A stretch of DNA of 64,000 nt. It comes from Notolepis coatsorum. Its lineage: Eukaryota; Chordata; Actinopteri; Aulopiformes; Paralepididae. The notes below the pieces were generated by a model that saw only the letters and a list, made by a program, of their open reading frames with translations, was not told where the DNA came from and did not search any database. The DNA lies in the NCBI GenBank assembly GCA_963971535.1, contig OZ020594.1, forward strand, positions 114,782,418 through 114,846,417, read 5' to 3'. A program made the translations under genes and the position numbers. Shown in pieces: positions 22,531 through 33,123 of this stretch. The stretch's first letter is position 1. Each line of letters starts with the position of its first letter.

Positions 22531-22799
22531 ATCTTGCAGCGTTGTTATCAAAGCATTGCAACGTTAGAATAGTTAGGATATCAATTGTGCATGAAAGGAC
22601 TATATTTATATTGTTTGATTAGTATTATGAGATTCCCTGGCAGATTTCGTACAGTCAAAATCCGTTGATCTTGAGTTTCAGTGAACACATTGCACTCACC
22701 GTCACCAGTCTGCGGTGGTCGAGATGTAACGTTAGTCCAGTTGACTCCAGCAGCCCTTCAAACATGTTCTTTATCTCGTTTCCATGTTGTATATTAATT

Positions 22800-23105
22800 A
22801 TCTCTCCAAGTAGTTGCTAAATGGTTTGTTAGTTCGTTATTATTACTGCGTTCTTATTATGTAGATTCATAGCGAGCGTCCTCTTGTTGTTTACTGTAGA
22901 GAGCGCCTATTTCTTTCAGAACGTCAGTGGCCAATCAGAAGTGCGAAACCAGAATGAGGCTACGGAAAGAAATAATAATAATAATAATACTTCGTTTTAT
23001 ATAGCGCCTTTCAGTCTACAGTAAACAAAACAAACGCAGGCGAAATAAGGACGCTCGCTATGAATCTACATAAAAAGAACGCAGTAACGAACTAACAAAC
23101 CATTC
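22800..23105. repeat. ~100-bp inverted repeat inside the hAT MITE
   Basis: The left arm contains GTAGATTCATAGCGAGCGTCC, written here only as GATTCATAGCGAGCGTCC. The right arm contains its reverse complement, GGACGCTCGCTATGAATC. Arms also share TTTACTGTAGA/TCTACAGTAAA and the AACCATTTAG/CTAAATGGTT-type outer parts. Between them is about 85 bp with an ATA microsatellite. A transcript could form a long hairpin. Confidence 0.85.
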
Positions 23106-24460
23106 AGTAACGTAAGTAGCGTTACTGAATTTCAAAAGTAATGCGTTAGAGTACTAGTTGCGGCAAAAAGTAACTTCGTTTCTGTAACGCGTTACTTTGT
23201 AACGCGTTAGTCCCAACACTGGTCCCACTGCTGCTAGAACTATCAACCTAGTCCTCTCTGTCCTACCGCTAACCGTCGCTGTTGTAATCACTACTCCTGC
23301 CACAAAGGCCACCATATCCAACTTCTCCCTAAACACCCTCTCCTTCTCCTCCTGAACTTCCTCTACTGTCAGCTGCCCTTTCCTAAAACCCTGTTCCCTA
23401 TCTTGCTTTCCCTGATCCTCCTGCACATTCCTTACTGCCAACTGCCCTTCCCTAAACCCCTGTCCCTTGTCTTGCTGTCCCTGTCCTACCTTCCTAGCTG
23501 CCTCCGCATATGAAATCCTACCTTCCCTTCTCACCTGCTGGACCACTACCTCTCGTTTCACCGCCTCACAACCCCAATACCCTACACTATGCTTCCCACC
23601 ACAACTACAACACCTCGGCTCCACTCCCTGTTCACACTCCCCATACTTATGCTCCCCACTACATCTACCTCATCTCTGTCCCTTCCTACACCACTTAGCT
23701 ATATGTCCAAACTCCTGGCACCTGTAACACCTCAACGGATTCGGCACAAACTCCCTAACCCTATATGCCAAAAACCCTAAAAATACCACTTTCGGACTAA
23801 CCTCACCCTCAAACTGAACAATTATTGTCCCCGTTTCCTCCTTCTCTGCCGCTCTCTTCATCCTCTCTGCACTCTTAACTTTCCCATTACGTTCGTCACT
23901 CCTCAAATCCCCTAACAGCTGATCCATACTAACCTTAATTGGAATTCCACCAATCACCCCCTTGCAACCACCATCCCTTTTCTCCCCTACTATCGCTACT
24001 TCATGGACAACCACGTTGCCAATGCTCTTCATTTCCCTTGCCCTCTCTACCTGCACTACACTTACACACCCTATAAACAAGTTCCCATCGTCTAACACCT
24101 TTCCGTACCTTACCTCACCTAACTGCGCTTTAATGAGCTTTGACAGCTGTCTCGGTTCTATACCCCTAACTCCGTCTTCCCCCTCAAATCGCACCACTAC
24201 ATTCAAGCCTACAAAACCCTGTCATCTGCCCTCATCCTCTGACCCACTCAAGCTATCTCCCCTCTCTTTCTTCCTCTTACTCCCCTTCCCCTCCCTTTCC
24301 CTACTCTTCTTCCCCACCTCTTTCCACTCTTCTCCCCCACTCTCTTCCCCACTACACTCCATACTGGTCCCACCCGTCCCCTTCCCGTCGTCATGGCCAT
24401 TCTTATCCCTACCGCTATCTTCCTCGCCCTTCTCACACCATTTTTCTAACTCTTTCTAGA

Positions 24461-24835
24461 ACTTTCTAGTTCTAACTCGCAAATATTCGACGCTATAATA
24501 CTATTGTTCGGCCATGTTGTTAGCCTTTAGCTTCTCAATCGAGTAGGGTCATGGCCCTATGAAACTACATTTCCCCCAAACCCTGCTTTAAAGCCTGCTT
24601 TGCTACGGCAAAAGTCACGTGACCTATGACGTCCGAACCAGTAAGTGTATCGTTCGCTCAGGGAATCATGTGACTGGTTTCGACACAGCGAGACTGTTTC
24701 GTAACGCAAGATTTTGTTTGCGCGGCATTCTACACTACATAAACGCCCAAAACGTTTCACTCGATCTGTGCGGTTTTGTAGTAGGAGTGGTAGTTGTTTT
24801 TGAGAGTTGCTATTGAGAGTTGTTTTTTGATCATC
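24461..24835 (+). promoter_or_regulatory. 5' region of the hAT transposase gene
   Basis: This region precedes the transposase start codon. It contains CACGTGAC (E-box-like) near 24616, and a segment TTGCGCGGCATTCTAC followed by CTACATAAA that recurs at 35417-35448. The recurrence marks it as TE-borne promoter or 5'UTR sequence. The TIR was not identified. Confidence 0.5.
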
Positions 24836-25282
24836 ATGGAGCCAGCTAAGAAGAGAAGCCGTTCTCAAATGTGGGAACACTTTGATCTGATCAGTCCTAG
24901 TAAGGTATGTGTGCATTGTACTCCTTAATAATGTGTAATTCTGAGAGTGTACAAATAAGAGTAGCATTCGATTTCTATATGATTAGATATGTGTTGTGTA
25001 GGCTATTTATTATGCTTTGTAGAGACCATCAAATAATTAGTTTGGATGCAATTTGATTTGTCTACAGGTCAAGTGCTTGCTGTGTCATCACCAATTGGCC
25101 TATAACAACAATACGTCCTCAATGCTGAGGCACTTCAGAGCCAATCATGAGAAGGAGAACCAGCAGGACTCAAAGGTAGGTTTTATTGACTGTACAAACA
25201 TTACACACATGAACTCATTATCATTCATTAAACACACTATACAAATGCAATATTATATAATAGTATCGTTCATCATGCCTTG

Positions 25283-26614
25283 TGTAACTGAGGGGTACAA
25301 TTCCCTGACTGTATTGAATAAGTATGGTATCATTAAACCACTACTGAGTTATGTACATTACTACTGGCCATACAGTACACATGTATATGAGATGAACACC
25401 CCCACAATAACACGGCTTAACAAGAAAGTACTGTTTATAATATTTATTAGAAGAGCACCAAGATTATCTTACATTTATTAAGATTGAGAGTTGCGCTTGT
25501 AAGGCGAAGAATGTGCATGAATAGGTCAAGAGCGTAAGTCCATGAGCATATTACGAAGGGGATAATTAATACCACCTGTAGCATAAGAATTATATATGGT
25601 ACACTAGTAGGTCAGCTGGAGAGACTAGGGGGGTTCCCTCCGGTTGTAAGCCAGCAGGGGAGAGGATTTGTCGGTAGCAAAAGTCTGGATCAACGAGGAA
25701 TAAGGAGACTCCAGGTACAGGAGACAGTGCAATAATCCCTTGATCCGTAGACAAAGCAACAGCTATTCTCCGGTGTGCAGTGCCGCATGGGGGAAAGCTA
25801 GCCAGCCTCAGAGTCCTAGAGGCGGGCTCGATGGTGCTCCTCACAGGGTAAATCCCACACGGTAGTGGGGGTAGACGATTCTCTGCTCCAACATCCACAG
25901 GACCAAAGCAATATAATCCAGCCGAAAAGGGCTCTGTAGTCGTCGGTGTAGGTTATCCAGTGTACATATCCACACGGTTCTCGTCTAGGGCTCCTCGGAT
26001 GACGGCACAAGGTTAGGCCGCCCAGCCTGGATAAGCACACTAGCTCGGTACGATGAAACGTTGGTAATGCTGGTCACTGTAGAACGGTAGCCGCACGATA
26101 CACTATACATAATAGACTATTACTTAATAATAGAATAGGTCGAACTCGACGATACAGCGTTAAACTCTGACACTTCAGCTATCAATTCGCACGCGGTCTC
26201 AAGGCTCTATTTCGGGGCAAAACGGGCCCACTTCACAGCACGTTGTATCGTGGTGTGAGGCTTCAACTTATTGGTTAACACTACTGCTGTATCCACCTGC
26301 AACGAATTTATACGTAAGGTGAATAATCTAGTACCAGCCTTATTTCTGTCTCATATTACTGCGCAAAACCGGGCATGTACAGACATGTCTTAGCGGTGAC
26401 TTTGAACTAGACATTGGGGGGTATGGCCGTGGCGCCTAGGGGGTCGCTGTCCAATAGGAGAACGAATATTATGGTCTGGCCTGTACTAGGTAAAGGGATA
26501 TTCCGTGTATATGTACAAAGAATATACAAGGGATATCAGACGATATACAAATACTATACAATATATCTCAAGTAATAAATATATATATTCGGTTTAATCT
26601 GACCCTTTGTAACA
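25283..26614 (-). mobile_element. solo LTR, family A, copy 3, reverse orientation (TSD CCTTG)
   Basis: On the plus strand it runs TGTAACTGAGGGG...ACCCTTTGTAACA, flanked by CCTTG at 25278-25282 and 26615-26619. It is the reverse complement of the family seen at 4313 and 16822; for example TGCGAATTG...GTGTCAGAGTTTAA is conserved. It lies wholly in intron 2 of the hAT transposase gene. Confidence 0.93.
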
Positions 26615-26829
26615 CCTTGCCTTATTTAAATTTTTTTCTCATTTGTTTGTCTGTCTTAGTGGACTGGAAGCAAGAGCTGGATGAGGCCCTTGTCAACATG
26701 GTGGTGAAAGACTCCCAGCCTTTTTCCATCGTGGATGATCAGGGCTTCAAAGAGTTTGTGGGAAAGCTTGATCCCACATACATTCTGCCTTCTAGACAGG
26801 TAGCTTACACTGTATTGCACTATCGCAGG

Positions 26830-26992
26830 ACCTTAGCATGTATTTTACCATGATTTTGTAAACTTTATGTACATTATACCCGTTATGTCTTATTCTTATT
26901 ACTTGTATTATTGCACAATCGCTGCGGGCATGACCACCCGCATTTCACTGTATGATTGTATCCCGTGACAAATAAAACTCTTGACTTGACAG
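26830..26992 (+). mobile_element. short LINE/SINE 3'-end-like insertion supplying a splice acceptor
   Basis: The sequence ends GTGACAAATAAAACTCTTGACTTGACAG, an AATAAA followed by a short repetitive tail as in retroposon 3' ends. It abuts the fourth transposase exon, and its last bases (TTGACAG) form the apparent acceptor. Confidence 0.5.
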
Positions 26993-28497
26993 GTTCTGAA
27001 GAAAATGGTGGTCGATAAGTATGAGGAGGAGAAGACTGCAGGACATAGAGGGTGTGAGCCTGACTGCAGATATGTGGACCTCCATTAATATGGATGCTTA
27101 TCTTGCAGTAACATGCCATTATGTCCACGAAGGTGACGCTGCAAAGATGGCCACTGTACTTTTGGGAGTGCTGCCATTCCCTCAAGTGCATACAGCTGAA
27201 AACCTTGCAGCTACTATGAGGTCTCTCATGGAGGAGTGGGGCATTGCAACCAAGGTTAAATGCCTTGTGACGGATGCTGCATCAAACATGATGGCCACTG
27301 CCAGAAATCTGGAGATTAGCCATGTTGTGTGCATTGCACATGCACTAAATCTAGTGGTAAAAAGATCCCTAGAGCAAACACCTGGCCTAGAGGATCTACG
27401 CACAAGGGCACGGAGAATAGTGACGCTTTTCCGATCCAGCACTACTGCTAAAGAGAGGCTGACCAGTGTGCAGGTGCTAATGAGTCGTCCAGTGCTGAAG
27501 GTGATCCAAGAGGTGGACACTCGCTGGAACAGCACCTTCCTGATGCTGCAACAACACCTGTATGATGAGAGGTACAGTAAACAGTGGGGGCAGCACTTGC
27601 ATCACTGAGAACGGATGTTAATCCTCTCTCTTCCGATGACTATGACACAATAGCAGCATGCTTACAAGTGCTCTACCCATTTTACATGGCAACGGTGGAA
27701 ATGTCCCAGGAGAAGAGAGTGTCAGGGTCGATGGTGATTCCACTGATAAAAATGCTAACATATTCAACACATGAAATTCTGGGGAAAACCACCAACGTGA
27801 CAGCAATACAGCTGGGACAAAACATGCTTGCAACCCTCATACATAAGTTTGATACACTTGAGAGCTCAAGCCGTTTGTCCCTGGCAACACTGCTTGACCC
27901 AAGGTTCAAAACCATCGGCTTCCACAGTCAAAACCAAGCGCAAGTAGCAAGACTGACTGGTGAATGTGCAGCACTGATGAAACACACAGACCCATCAGCT
28001 CAACCACAACACACTGCACCAAATGTAGAAAATCCACCCCCCACAGGTAATATTATAACTAGATTATTATTGATGTACTGTACAGGACTAAATAAGTAAA
28101 AAATATGATACAAATTGAAACCTTTAAGTTCTAAATAAATACTGTTGTGTTTCTCTTTCAATGTCTTTCAGCCTTTAACCTGTGGAAAACTATGGACCAA
28201 GATGCTGCGACTGCGAGAAGGTCATGAAATGCCACAGCAGATGCCACTGTAGAGGTCCAGAGATACAACACTGATCCTCCCCTGGAAAGATCTGAAGATC
28301 CACTTTTGTACTGGAGCAACCACAAGCATGTGTACCCTCATTTGTTCAGACTGGCATAACGCTATCTTTGTATTCCAGCCTCATCTGTTCCATGTGAACG
28401 GGTTTTCTCAAAAGCTGGAGAAGTGGTCAGCAAGAAAATAAACCGTCTCAGTCCAAAAACTGTTGAAAGAATTCTATTCCTCAATAAAAATCTTTGA

Positions 28498-28970
28498 GTC
28501 CCATAATCACACCCTGCCCTAGTTACACAAGCACAGCCATCATCATTATCCTGCACATCCCGTTTCCCAAGCACACCCTCTCCGTACCAACTACATATAT
28601 TTACACTATCAATCATACAATTAATCTCCATCCCCAGAAGGAAATAATTCAAAGTAAAAACCTGTGTGTGTGAACCTGTGCAGGGAAGATAAAGGTGTTG
28701 CATGCCAGCCTCTTTATACTCTGGGGGTGAGGGGGGCTGATTTGCCATTGGGAACACCTGTTATTGTTATGATCAGATCAATTAAGTGTGAGCGCGTAAC
28801 AATATATATTACAAAACAAACAATTCTAAATTGCTTTCCATCCACACAAAACAGGCAGTCTCCTATTTCGCCAGTAGAGGGGACTGAAACGAACATTTGA
28901 ATGAATGAATCCATGTTCAATACATTTGGTGAAGTGGTTCAATACTAGTTCAGTGCTTTATTTGGCCACT
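28498..28970. other. unclassified spacer after the hAT transposase gene
   Basis: No gene was seen. The 3' terminus of the hAT element should lie here but I could not identify its TIR. Confidence 0.35.
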
Positions 28971-29125
28971 ACTGTATTGTACCCATTCTACAATCTGTTA
29001 AATAAAGTTTTCATTCATTCATTCATTCATTCATTCATTCATTCATTCATTCATTCATTCATTCATTCATTCATTCATTCATTCATCCATTCATTTATTC
29101 ATTCATCATTCATCCATTCATTCAT
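28971..29125 (+). mobile_element. truncated LINE 3' end with long (ATTC)n microsatellite tail
   Basis: TACTGTATTGTACCCATTC, then TTAAATAAAGTTTT, is followed by about 25 ATTC units. The out-of-frame ORF through it (IHSFIHSF repeats) is an artefact. Confidence 0.9.
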
Positions 29126-29764
29126 TCAGTGCTTATATGGGCTTTGATTTACTTAAATGCTGCTAGTTTAATGGCGGAACTAATGTTGAAGCCCAGTCCA
29201 CAGTGTCCGGGGACGTTTTATGCCGACGCACGCGTGTCAAAATCTCCGCGGATTTAAGAGATAGTTTCACTTCTTCTTGTAAAGAGATAGTTTCACTTCT
29301 TCTTGTAAAGAGATAGTTTTTAAGAGTCAATAGAATAGAATGATCTTTATTGTCATTGTTACAAGGTCCAGAAGATGCTACAGTCCCCTAATGTCCTCTC
29401 GTATTGCAGCAGTAAGGTAGGTGTTGGTGTTGTGGTTGTTAGCTATGTTAGCTATAGCAGCTAAAGTGCTGCTAACTAAATGTTTACTAAGTGAGTTATT
29501 ATTGCAGAAGGACTTAATGTGTTTTGTAGGTTAAGTTAATTTGTTTAACAATATTACAAAGACATGTGACACTAAGAGACAAGTAGAAATAAGATGGATG
29601 TATGTTGTTATTGTTTGATCAGTGATTTATTGTATTTCATGTATGTGTTTCACAGTTCTCACCGTCCGGATTGTAAAGAAATCCCACCAGTGCTATAAAG
29701 AACGTGTTGCTGTCATCATCGCATAAGAGGGAATTACACTAGGGCTGCATAGTCTTCGGTGAGT
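29126..29764. other. duplicated non-coding block with a reverse retroposon tail
   Basis: It is duplicated at 42082-42740. It contains a tandem AGATAGTTTCACTTCTTCTTG (two copies, about 29260-29308) and, at 29328-29370, GAATGATCTTTATTGTCATTG. Its reverse complement (CAATGACAATAAAGATCATTC) is a common retroposon 3' terminus. No gene was seen. Confidence 0.6.
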
Positions 29765-29876
29765 TTGATTTGATTGATTGATTGAACATTTTATTAACAG
29801 ATTGCAGAATGGGTACAATACAGTACGGCTCAATACACACAATTGTTAAGGGGATGCAGACCAGAGAAAGACTTTT

Positions 29877-30457
29877 GTGACAAAATGGCATCCAAGGTAA
29901 TAAAAAAAGTCAACCAACAAACTAGATTCTTGTACCGGATCTCCTCTCTGGTAAACAACAATACCCTGAAGACTCTGGCAGGAGCACTCATTCAAGGGTA
30001 CTACAACTATGCTTGCACCTCAAGGTACCAAAGCACCTCAAAGGCGCTAAAAACAAGATTACAAACATCACAAAACAAACTGGTCAGACTTCTACTTGAC
30101 CTTACTCCTAGAACCCACCTCACCCCTGCCCACTTTGACAACCTAGGATGGCTTAGAGTAGACGACAGAGTACAGCAACTTGCAATGGGCCTGGTCTACA
30201 AGATACACTACACCACTAAGGTACCCATGTACATGTCAAAATACTTCCCAAAGGTCAGTGAATACCACGACCACAACACCAGAGGGAGCTCCACAAATCA
30301 TGTTAAACCCAGATTCGGCTCAAACAAGGGACTAAACACATTTCGCAATTATGCCATATCAATGTGGAACGCCCTACCCAAAGCTGTAAAGGAATGTGAA
30401 TCCCTACCCACATTCAAAACCGCTCTTAAAGAGCACCTACGGGAGGCTGCAATTTGA
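29877..30457 (+). pseudogene. LINE RT C-terminal domain fragment (inverted segment)
   Basis: About 190 codons are open: DKMASKVIKKVNQQTRFLYR, then GALIQGYYNYAC, RLLLDLTPR, and a terminal region with FGSNKGLNTFRNYAISMWNALP. This is the C-terminal part of a CR1/L2-type ORF2 after the thumb. It matches 19563-20160 (reverse), 35480-35758 and 42855-43446. There are no catalytic motifs. The start given by the open frame lies in the antisense 3'UTR and is not a real start. Confidence 0.85.
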
Positions 30458-30479
30458 AACTGGCCACCGTAAATGTCCA

Positions 30480-30885
30480 AACCCCCCCACCCCCTCCTAA
30501 TGTACAGTCTCCTCCCCACCGTATGTATATATTCTCTCCCCACAGTATGTATATTTCTCTCCCACCCACCCACCCCCTCCTAATGTACAGTCTCCTCCCC
30601 ACAGTATGTATATTTCTCTCCCACCCACCCACCCCCTCCTAATGTACAGTCTCCTCCCCACAGTATGTATATTTCTCTCCCACCCACCCACCCCCTCCTA
30701 ATGTACAGTCTCCTCCCCACCGTATGTATATATTCTCTCCCCACCGTATGTATATTTCTCTCCCACCCACCCACCCCCTCCTAATGTACAGTCTCCTCCC
30801 CACCGTATGTATATATTCTCTCCCCACAGTATGTATACTTCTCTCCCACCCACCCCCTCCTAATGTACAGTCTCCTCCCCATCAT
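30480..30885 (+). repeat. ~59-bp tandem repeat of the LINE 3'UTR
   Basis: About six copies of a unit containing GTATGTATATTTCTCTCCC, then ACCCACCCACCCCCTCCTAA and TGTACAGTCTCCTCCCC. Single units occur in other LINE 3' ends (18480, 22150), so the array expanded within this copy. Overlapping ORFs here are artefacts. Confidence 0.9.
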
Positions 30886-30958
30886 ATGTATATACTCTGT
30901 CAGGATCTATGGGTAACAGTACTGTATATTTGCATATCGTATATGTCACAAATGTAAC

Positions 30959-31312
30959 AATCTCCACTTCCCTGCCTCCTCCCCGGCTGCTCTCGTGTGT
31001 TTTCTCCACTTCCCTGACTCCTCCCCCGGCTGCTCTTGTGTGTTTTCTCCACTTCCCTGCCTCCTCCCCGGCTGCTCTCGTGTGTTTTCTCCACTTCCCT
31101 GACTCCTCCCCCTGCTGCTCTCGTGTGTTTTCTCCACTTCCCTGCCTCCTCTCCGGCTGCTCTCGTGTGTTTTCTCCACTTCCCTGCCTCCTCCCCGGCT
31201 GCTCTCGTGTGTTTTCTCCATTTCCCTGCCTCCTCCCCGGCTGCTCTCACGTGTTTTCTCTCCACTTCCCTGCCTCCTCCCCGGCTGCTCTCGTGTGTTT
31301 TTCCTCTCCTCT
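30959..31312. repeat. ~42-bp minisatellite, about 8 copies
   Basis: The unit contains CTGCCTCCTCCCCGGCTGCT, then CTCGTGTGTTTTCTCCACTT. A near-multiple-of-three period keeps frames open on both strands (Ser/Arg/Glu-rich on the minus strand), which I do not accept as coding. It is absent from arm 2. Confidence 0.93.
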
Positions 31313-31939
31313 CTGAAAGTAGCCTCGCCCTCGATCCGCTCCACAACACATCTTCCTGAATGACTGACAAATGCTTTGTGTGTTTCTAGTGTAAAGTGTC
31401 TCTGTGACGGAACTCTACTGGACCAAGGCTTTCTACTCAAACATCTGGACCAGAACCTTCTTCTTGTGGAACCAGACAGCAGACTGGACACCACAACATC
31501 TGTAAGTACAAACATGTAAACATTGTTTCCTCTTATTGCTCCTCCTTGCAGAAGCGGCGAGAAAGGAGCCTTGAAGTTGTACAATCCATAGGTGGCGGGT
31601 GAGCTGGACATTAGGGTAGGCTGTAGATGGGATGGTTTTTCTTTTTTGCTTGCACGCAAACGGTGCTGTCCAGGTTCTGATTTCATACAATACACACACC
31701 CACTAGGCTACTACAGCGAGCCCCACTCATTTCATATAGTGCAAATTAATTGATCAAATGAAGACATCCAATATGATTAACCATTGTCTTACCTTAATCA
31801 TGCAACAAAAAAAATTCGACGTTTCACGCATCAATGATCTTTTCTGCTTTAAGTTTGTCTGTGAGATCACTTTCAATGTGAAGCTGCTTTGAAAACAATG
31901 TACATAGCAGCTCTAAAAAGTTTCCACGATTTGATTAAC
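31313..31939. other. unclassified spacer
   Basis: No supportable gene or repeat boundary was seen. It is absent from arm 2 of the duplication. Confidence 0.35.
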
Positions 31940-32245
31940 TCTGACTCAGTCTCATCATGCCATCGTACAGCAAGCCCTTGGCCTCAGGTGATCCGTGTTA
32001 TGCCCTGGCGGCATGTAACTTGGAATGGAGTTCCAGGTCTTGGCAGCTCTCACGGAGAGGGCTGATTTGCTAAATGTACTTGTCCTTAATGGAACAGCCA
32101 AGTCACCCGGTACAACAGTTCTGGTGAACCTGGAGGTGAAAAATCGGAAAGTGGGGCTAGACCGTGGAGGATTTTGAAGACCAGACTGGCATCGGTTAGT
32201 TTGATGATGCGGCGTGATTGGTTACTGCCTGCAGTCTGGAATGTT
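31940..32245 (-). pseudogene. LINE ORF2 C-terminal remnant
   Basis: The minus strand reads RRIIKLTDASLVFKILHGLAP, followed with frameshifts by sequence resembling the C-terminal tail of CR1/L2 or Rex-type ORF2 proteins, where a short Trp-Asn-Ser-Leu-Pro-like motif (here WNSIPSY-like, near 32020) is usual. It is short, broken and without catalytic residues. The surrounding bases carry no other gene. Confidence 0.6.
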
Positions 32246-32647
32246 AAACGGCCACCACACCTACTGCCATTGACACCTTGGTTGGCCGACCCTTGCGTAT
32301 TGTCACCACCGGGCTGCAGCAGCCCACACACACACAATATCGTAGCCTAGGCTGCCTATAATAATGCGCAGACTGGGGCTGCTGGTTTGGGTCGGCATAG
32401 CCTCGCCTGGCCTTACATACCCGCCGCCTATGGTACGAAATGAATCGGGAAAAAAAATTTACAATAAAATTATTATTTTTTTTTTAATCTTGTGGGACTT
32501 TTACAGCACTTTGTTCAACTTTGTCAGTGCACTTTGCTTTCATGAAATATTGTAAGCCGTCATTTGAGGCTTTATAAAAGCAGCACAATGAACACAAATC
32601 TGTCAGTGCCGAGTCCGACCTCATCTTAAATAACAAACAGTCCTTTG

Positions 32648-33123
32648 AGCTCAGCCTTCAGAGCCAGGCCCCACAGTACCTCTCAGAGCCACGCTCAGCC
32701 TTCAGAGCCAGGCGCCACAGTACCTCTCAGAGCCACGCTCAGCCTTCAGAGCCAGGCCCCACAGTACCTCTCAGAGCCACGCTCAGCCTTCAGAGCCAGG
32801 CCCCACAGTACCTCTCAGAGCCACGCTCAGCCTTCAGAGCCAGGCCCCACAGTACCTCTCAGAGCCACGCTCAGCCTTCAGAGCCAGGCGCCACAGTACC
32901 TCTCAGAGCCACGCTCAGCCTTCAGAGCCAGGCGCCACAGTACCTCTCAGAGCCACGCTCAGCCTTCAGAGCCAGGCCCCACAGTACCTCTCAGAGCCAC
33001 GCTCAGCCTTCAGAGCCAGGCGCCACAGTACCTCTCAGAGCCACGCTCAGCCTTCAGAGCCAGGCGCCACAGTACCTCTCAGAGCCACGCTCAGCCTTCA
33101 GAGCCAGGCGCCACAGTACCTCT
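32648..33123. repeat. 44-bp minisatellite, arm 1, about 11 copies
   Basis: The unit contains CTCAGCCTTCAGAGCCAGGC, then C/G CCACAGTACCTCTCAGAGCC. Units differ mainly at the GGCCCC/GGCGCC position. The paralogous array is at 47152-47535. Because 44 is not a multiple of three, the open frame repeats every 132 bp, and the apparent 208-codon ORF is an artefact. Confidence 0.95.

Larger units (their letters stand above)
21872..23221. mobile_element. non-autonomous hAT MITE with 8-bp TSD GTCCCACT
   Basis: The ends CAGTGTTG and CAACACTG are flanked by GTCCCACT at 21864-21871 and 23222-23229. The subterminal regions are rich in AGTAACT/GTTACTT repeats on both sides. The middle has a long inverted repeat (about 22800-22915 against 23000-23105), and a LINE 3' end (22135-22530) has inserted into it. 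No transposase is encoded. Confidence 0.95.
21690..24460 (-). pseudogene. I/Nimb-like LINE ORF1 (Gag-like), split by a hAT MITE
   Basis: The minus-strand frame starts in a Lys/Glu/Gly-rich leader (from about 24455), crosses a TGA near 24226, and enters a folded domain (VVVRFEGEDG ... GIPIKVSMDQLLGDLR ... TIIVQFEG) resembling the RRM-like ORF1 domain of I-type LINEs. Two Cys/His knuckles follow: CYRCQEFGHIAKWC (about 23700) and CCSCGGKHSVGYWGC (about 23600). A Gln/Gly-rich repeated tail comes next. Coding is interrupted at 23221 by a hAT MITE with TSD GTCCCACT and resumes at 21871 (MKGLTVEDVMRELQRVADQ), stopping near 21690. ORF1 proteins bind the LINE RNA. The endonuclease/RT ORF2 expected downstream was not found. 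Confidence 0.75.
24836..28497 (+). pseudogene. spliced hAT transposase gene with BED zinc finger, broken
   Basis: Five exons can be traced. 24836-24904 starts MEPAKKRSRSQMW and ends at AAG|GTATGT. 25068-25175 holds the BED-type finger VKCLLC...RHFRANH and ends AAG|GTAGG. 26660-26799, 26993-28046 and 28172-28497 follow. The large fourth exon has the RNase H-like core (SLTADMWTS, CLVTDAASNM, HALNLVVKRS, DTRWNSTFLML, LATLLDPRFK). The last exon carries the hAT dimerisation domain (IPASSVPCERVFSKAGEVVSKKINRL). hAT transposases cut and paste their elements. Defects: a frameshift near 27034, another near 27590, stop codons in the last exon (for example near 28356), and a one-base phase mismatch entering exon 3. 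Intron 2 is occupied by a solo LTR, and LINE-like sequence supplies part of the third intron. Confidence 0.85.
29765..30958 (-). mobile_element. LINE insertion with a twin-priming type inversion
   Basis: Read on the minus strand, the right part (30958-29877) is inverted relative to the element. It carries the RT C-terminal region (in plus orientation from CDKMASKVIKK at about 29877 to about 30455) and a proximal 3'UTR. The left part (29876-29765) is the element's 3' terminus in normal orientation with a (CAAT)n tail. The 5' end of the inverted piece meets the 5' end of the terminal piece, which is the classic twin-priming arrangement. The same junction occurs in arm 2 at about 42740-42860. 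Confidence 0.8.

Noticed and set aside
29009..29125. CRISPR-like or coding repeat
   Set aside because: It is a plain (ATTC)n microsatellite tail of a LINE, with no spacers.
30946..31695. 249-codon Arg/Glu/Ser-rich minus-strand ORF and Leu/Phe/Ser-rich plus ORFs
   Set aside because: They arise from the ~42-bp minisatellite; both strands are equally open.
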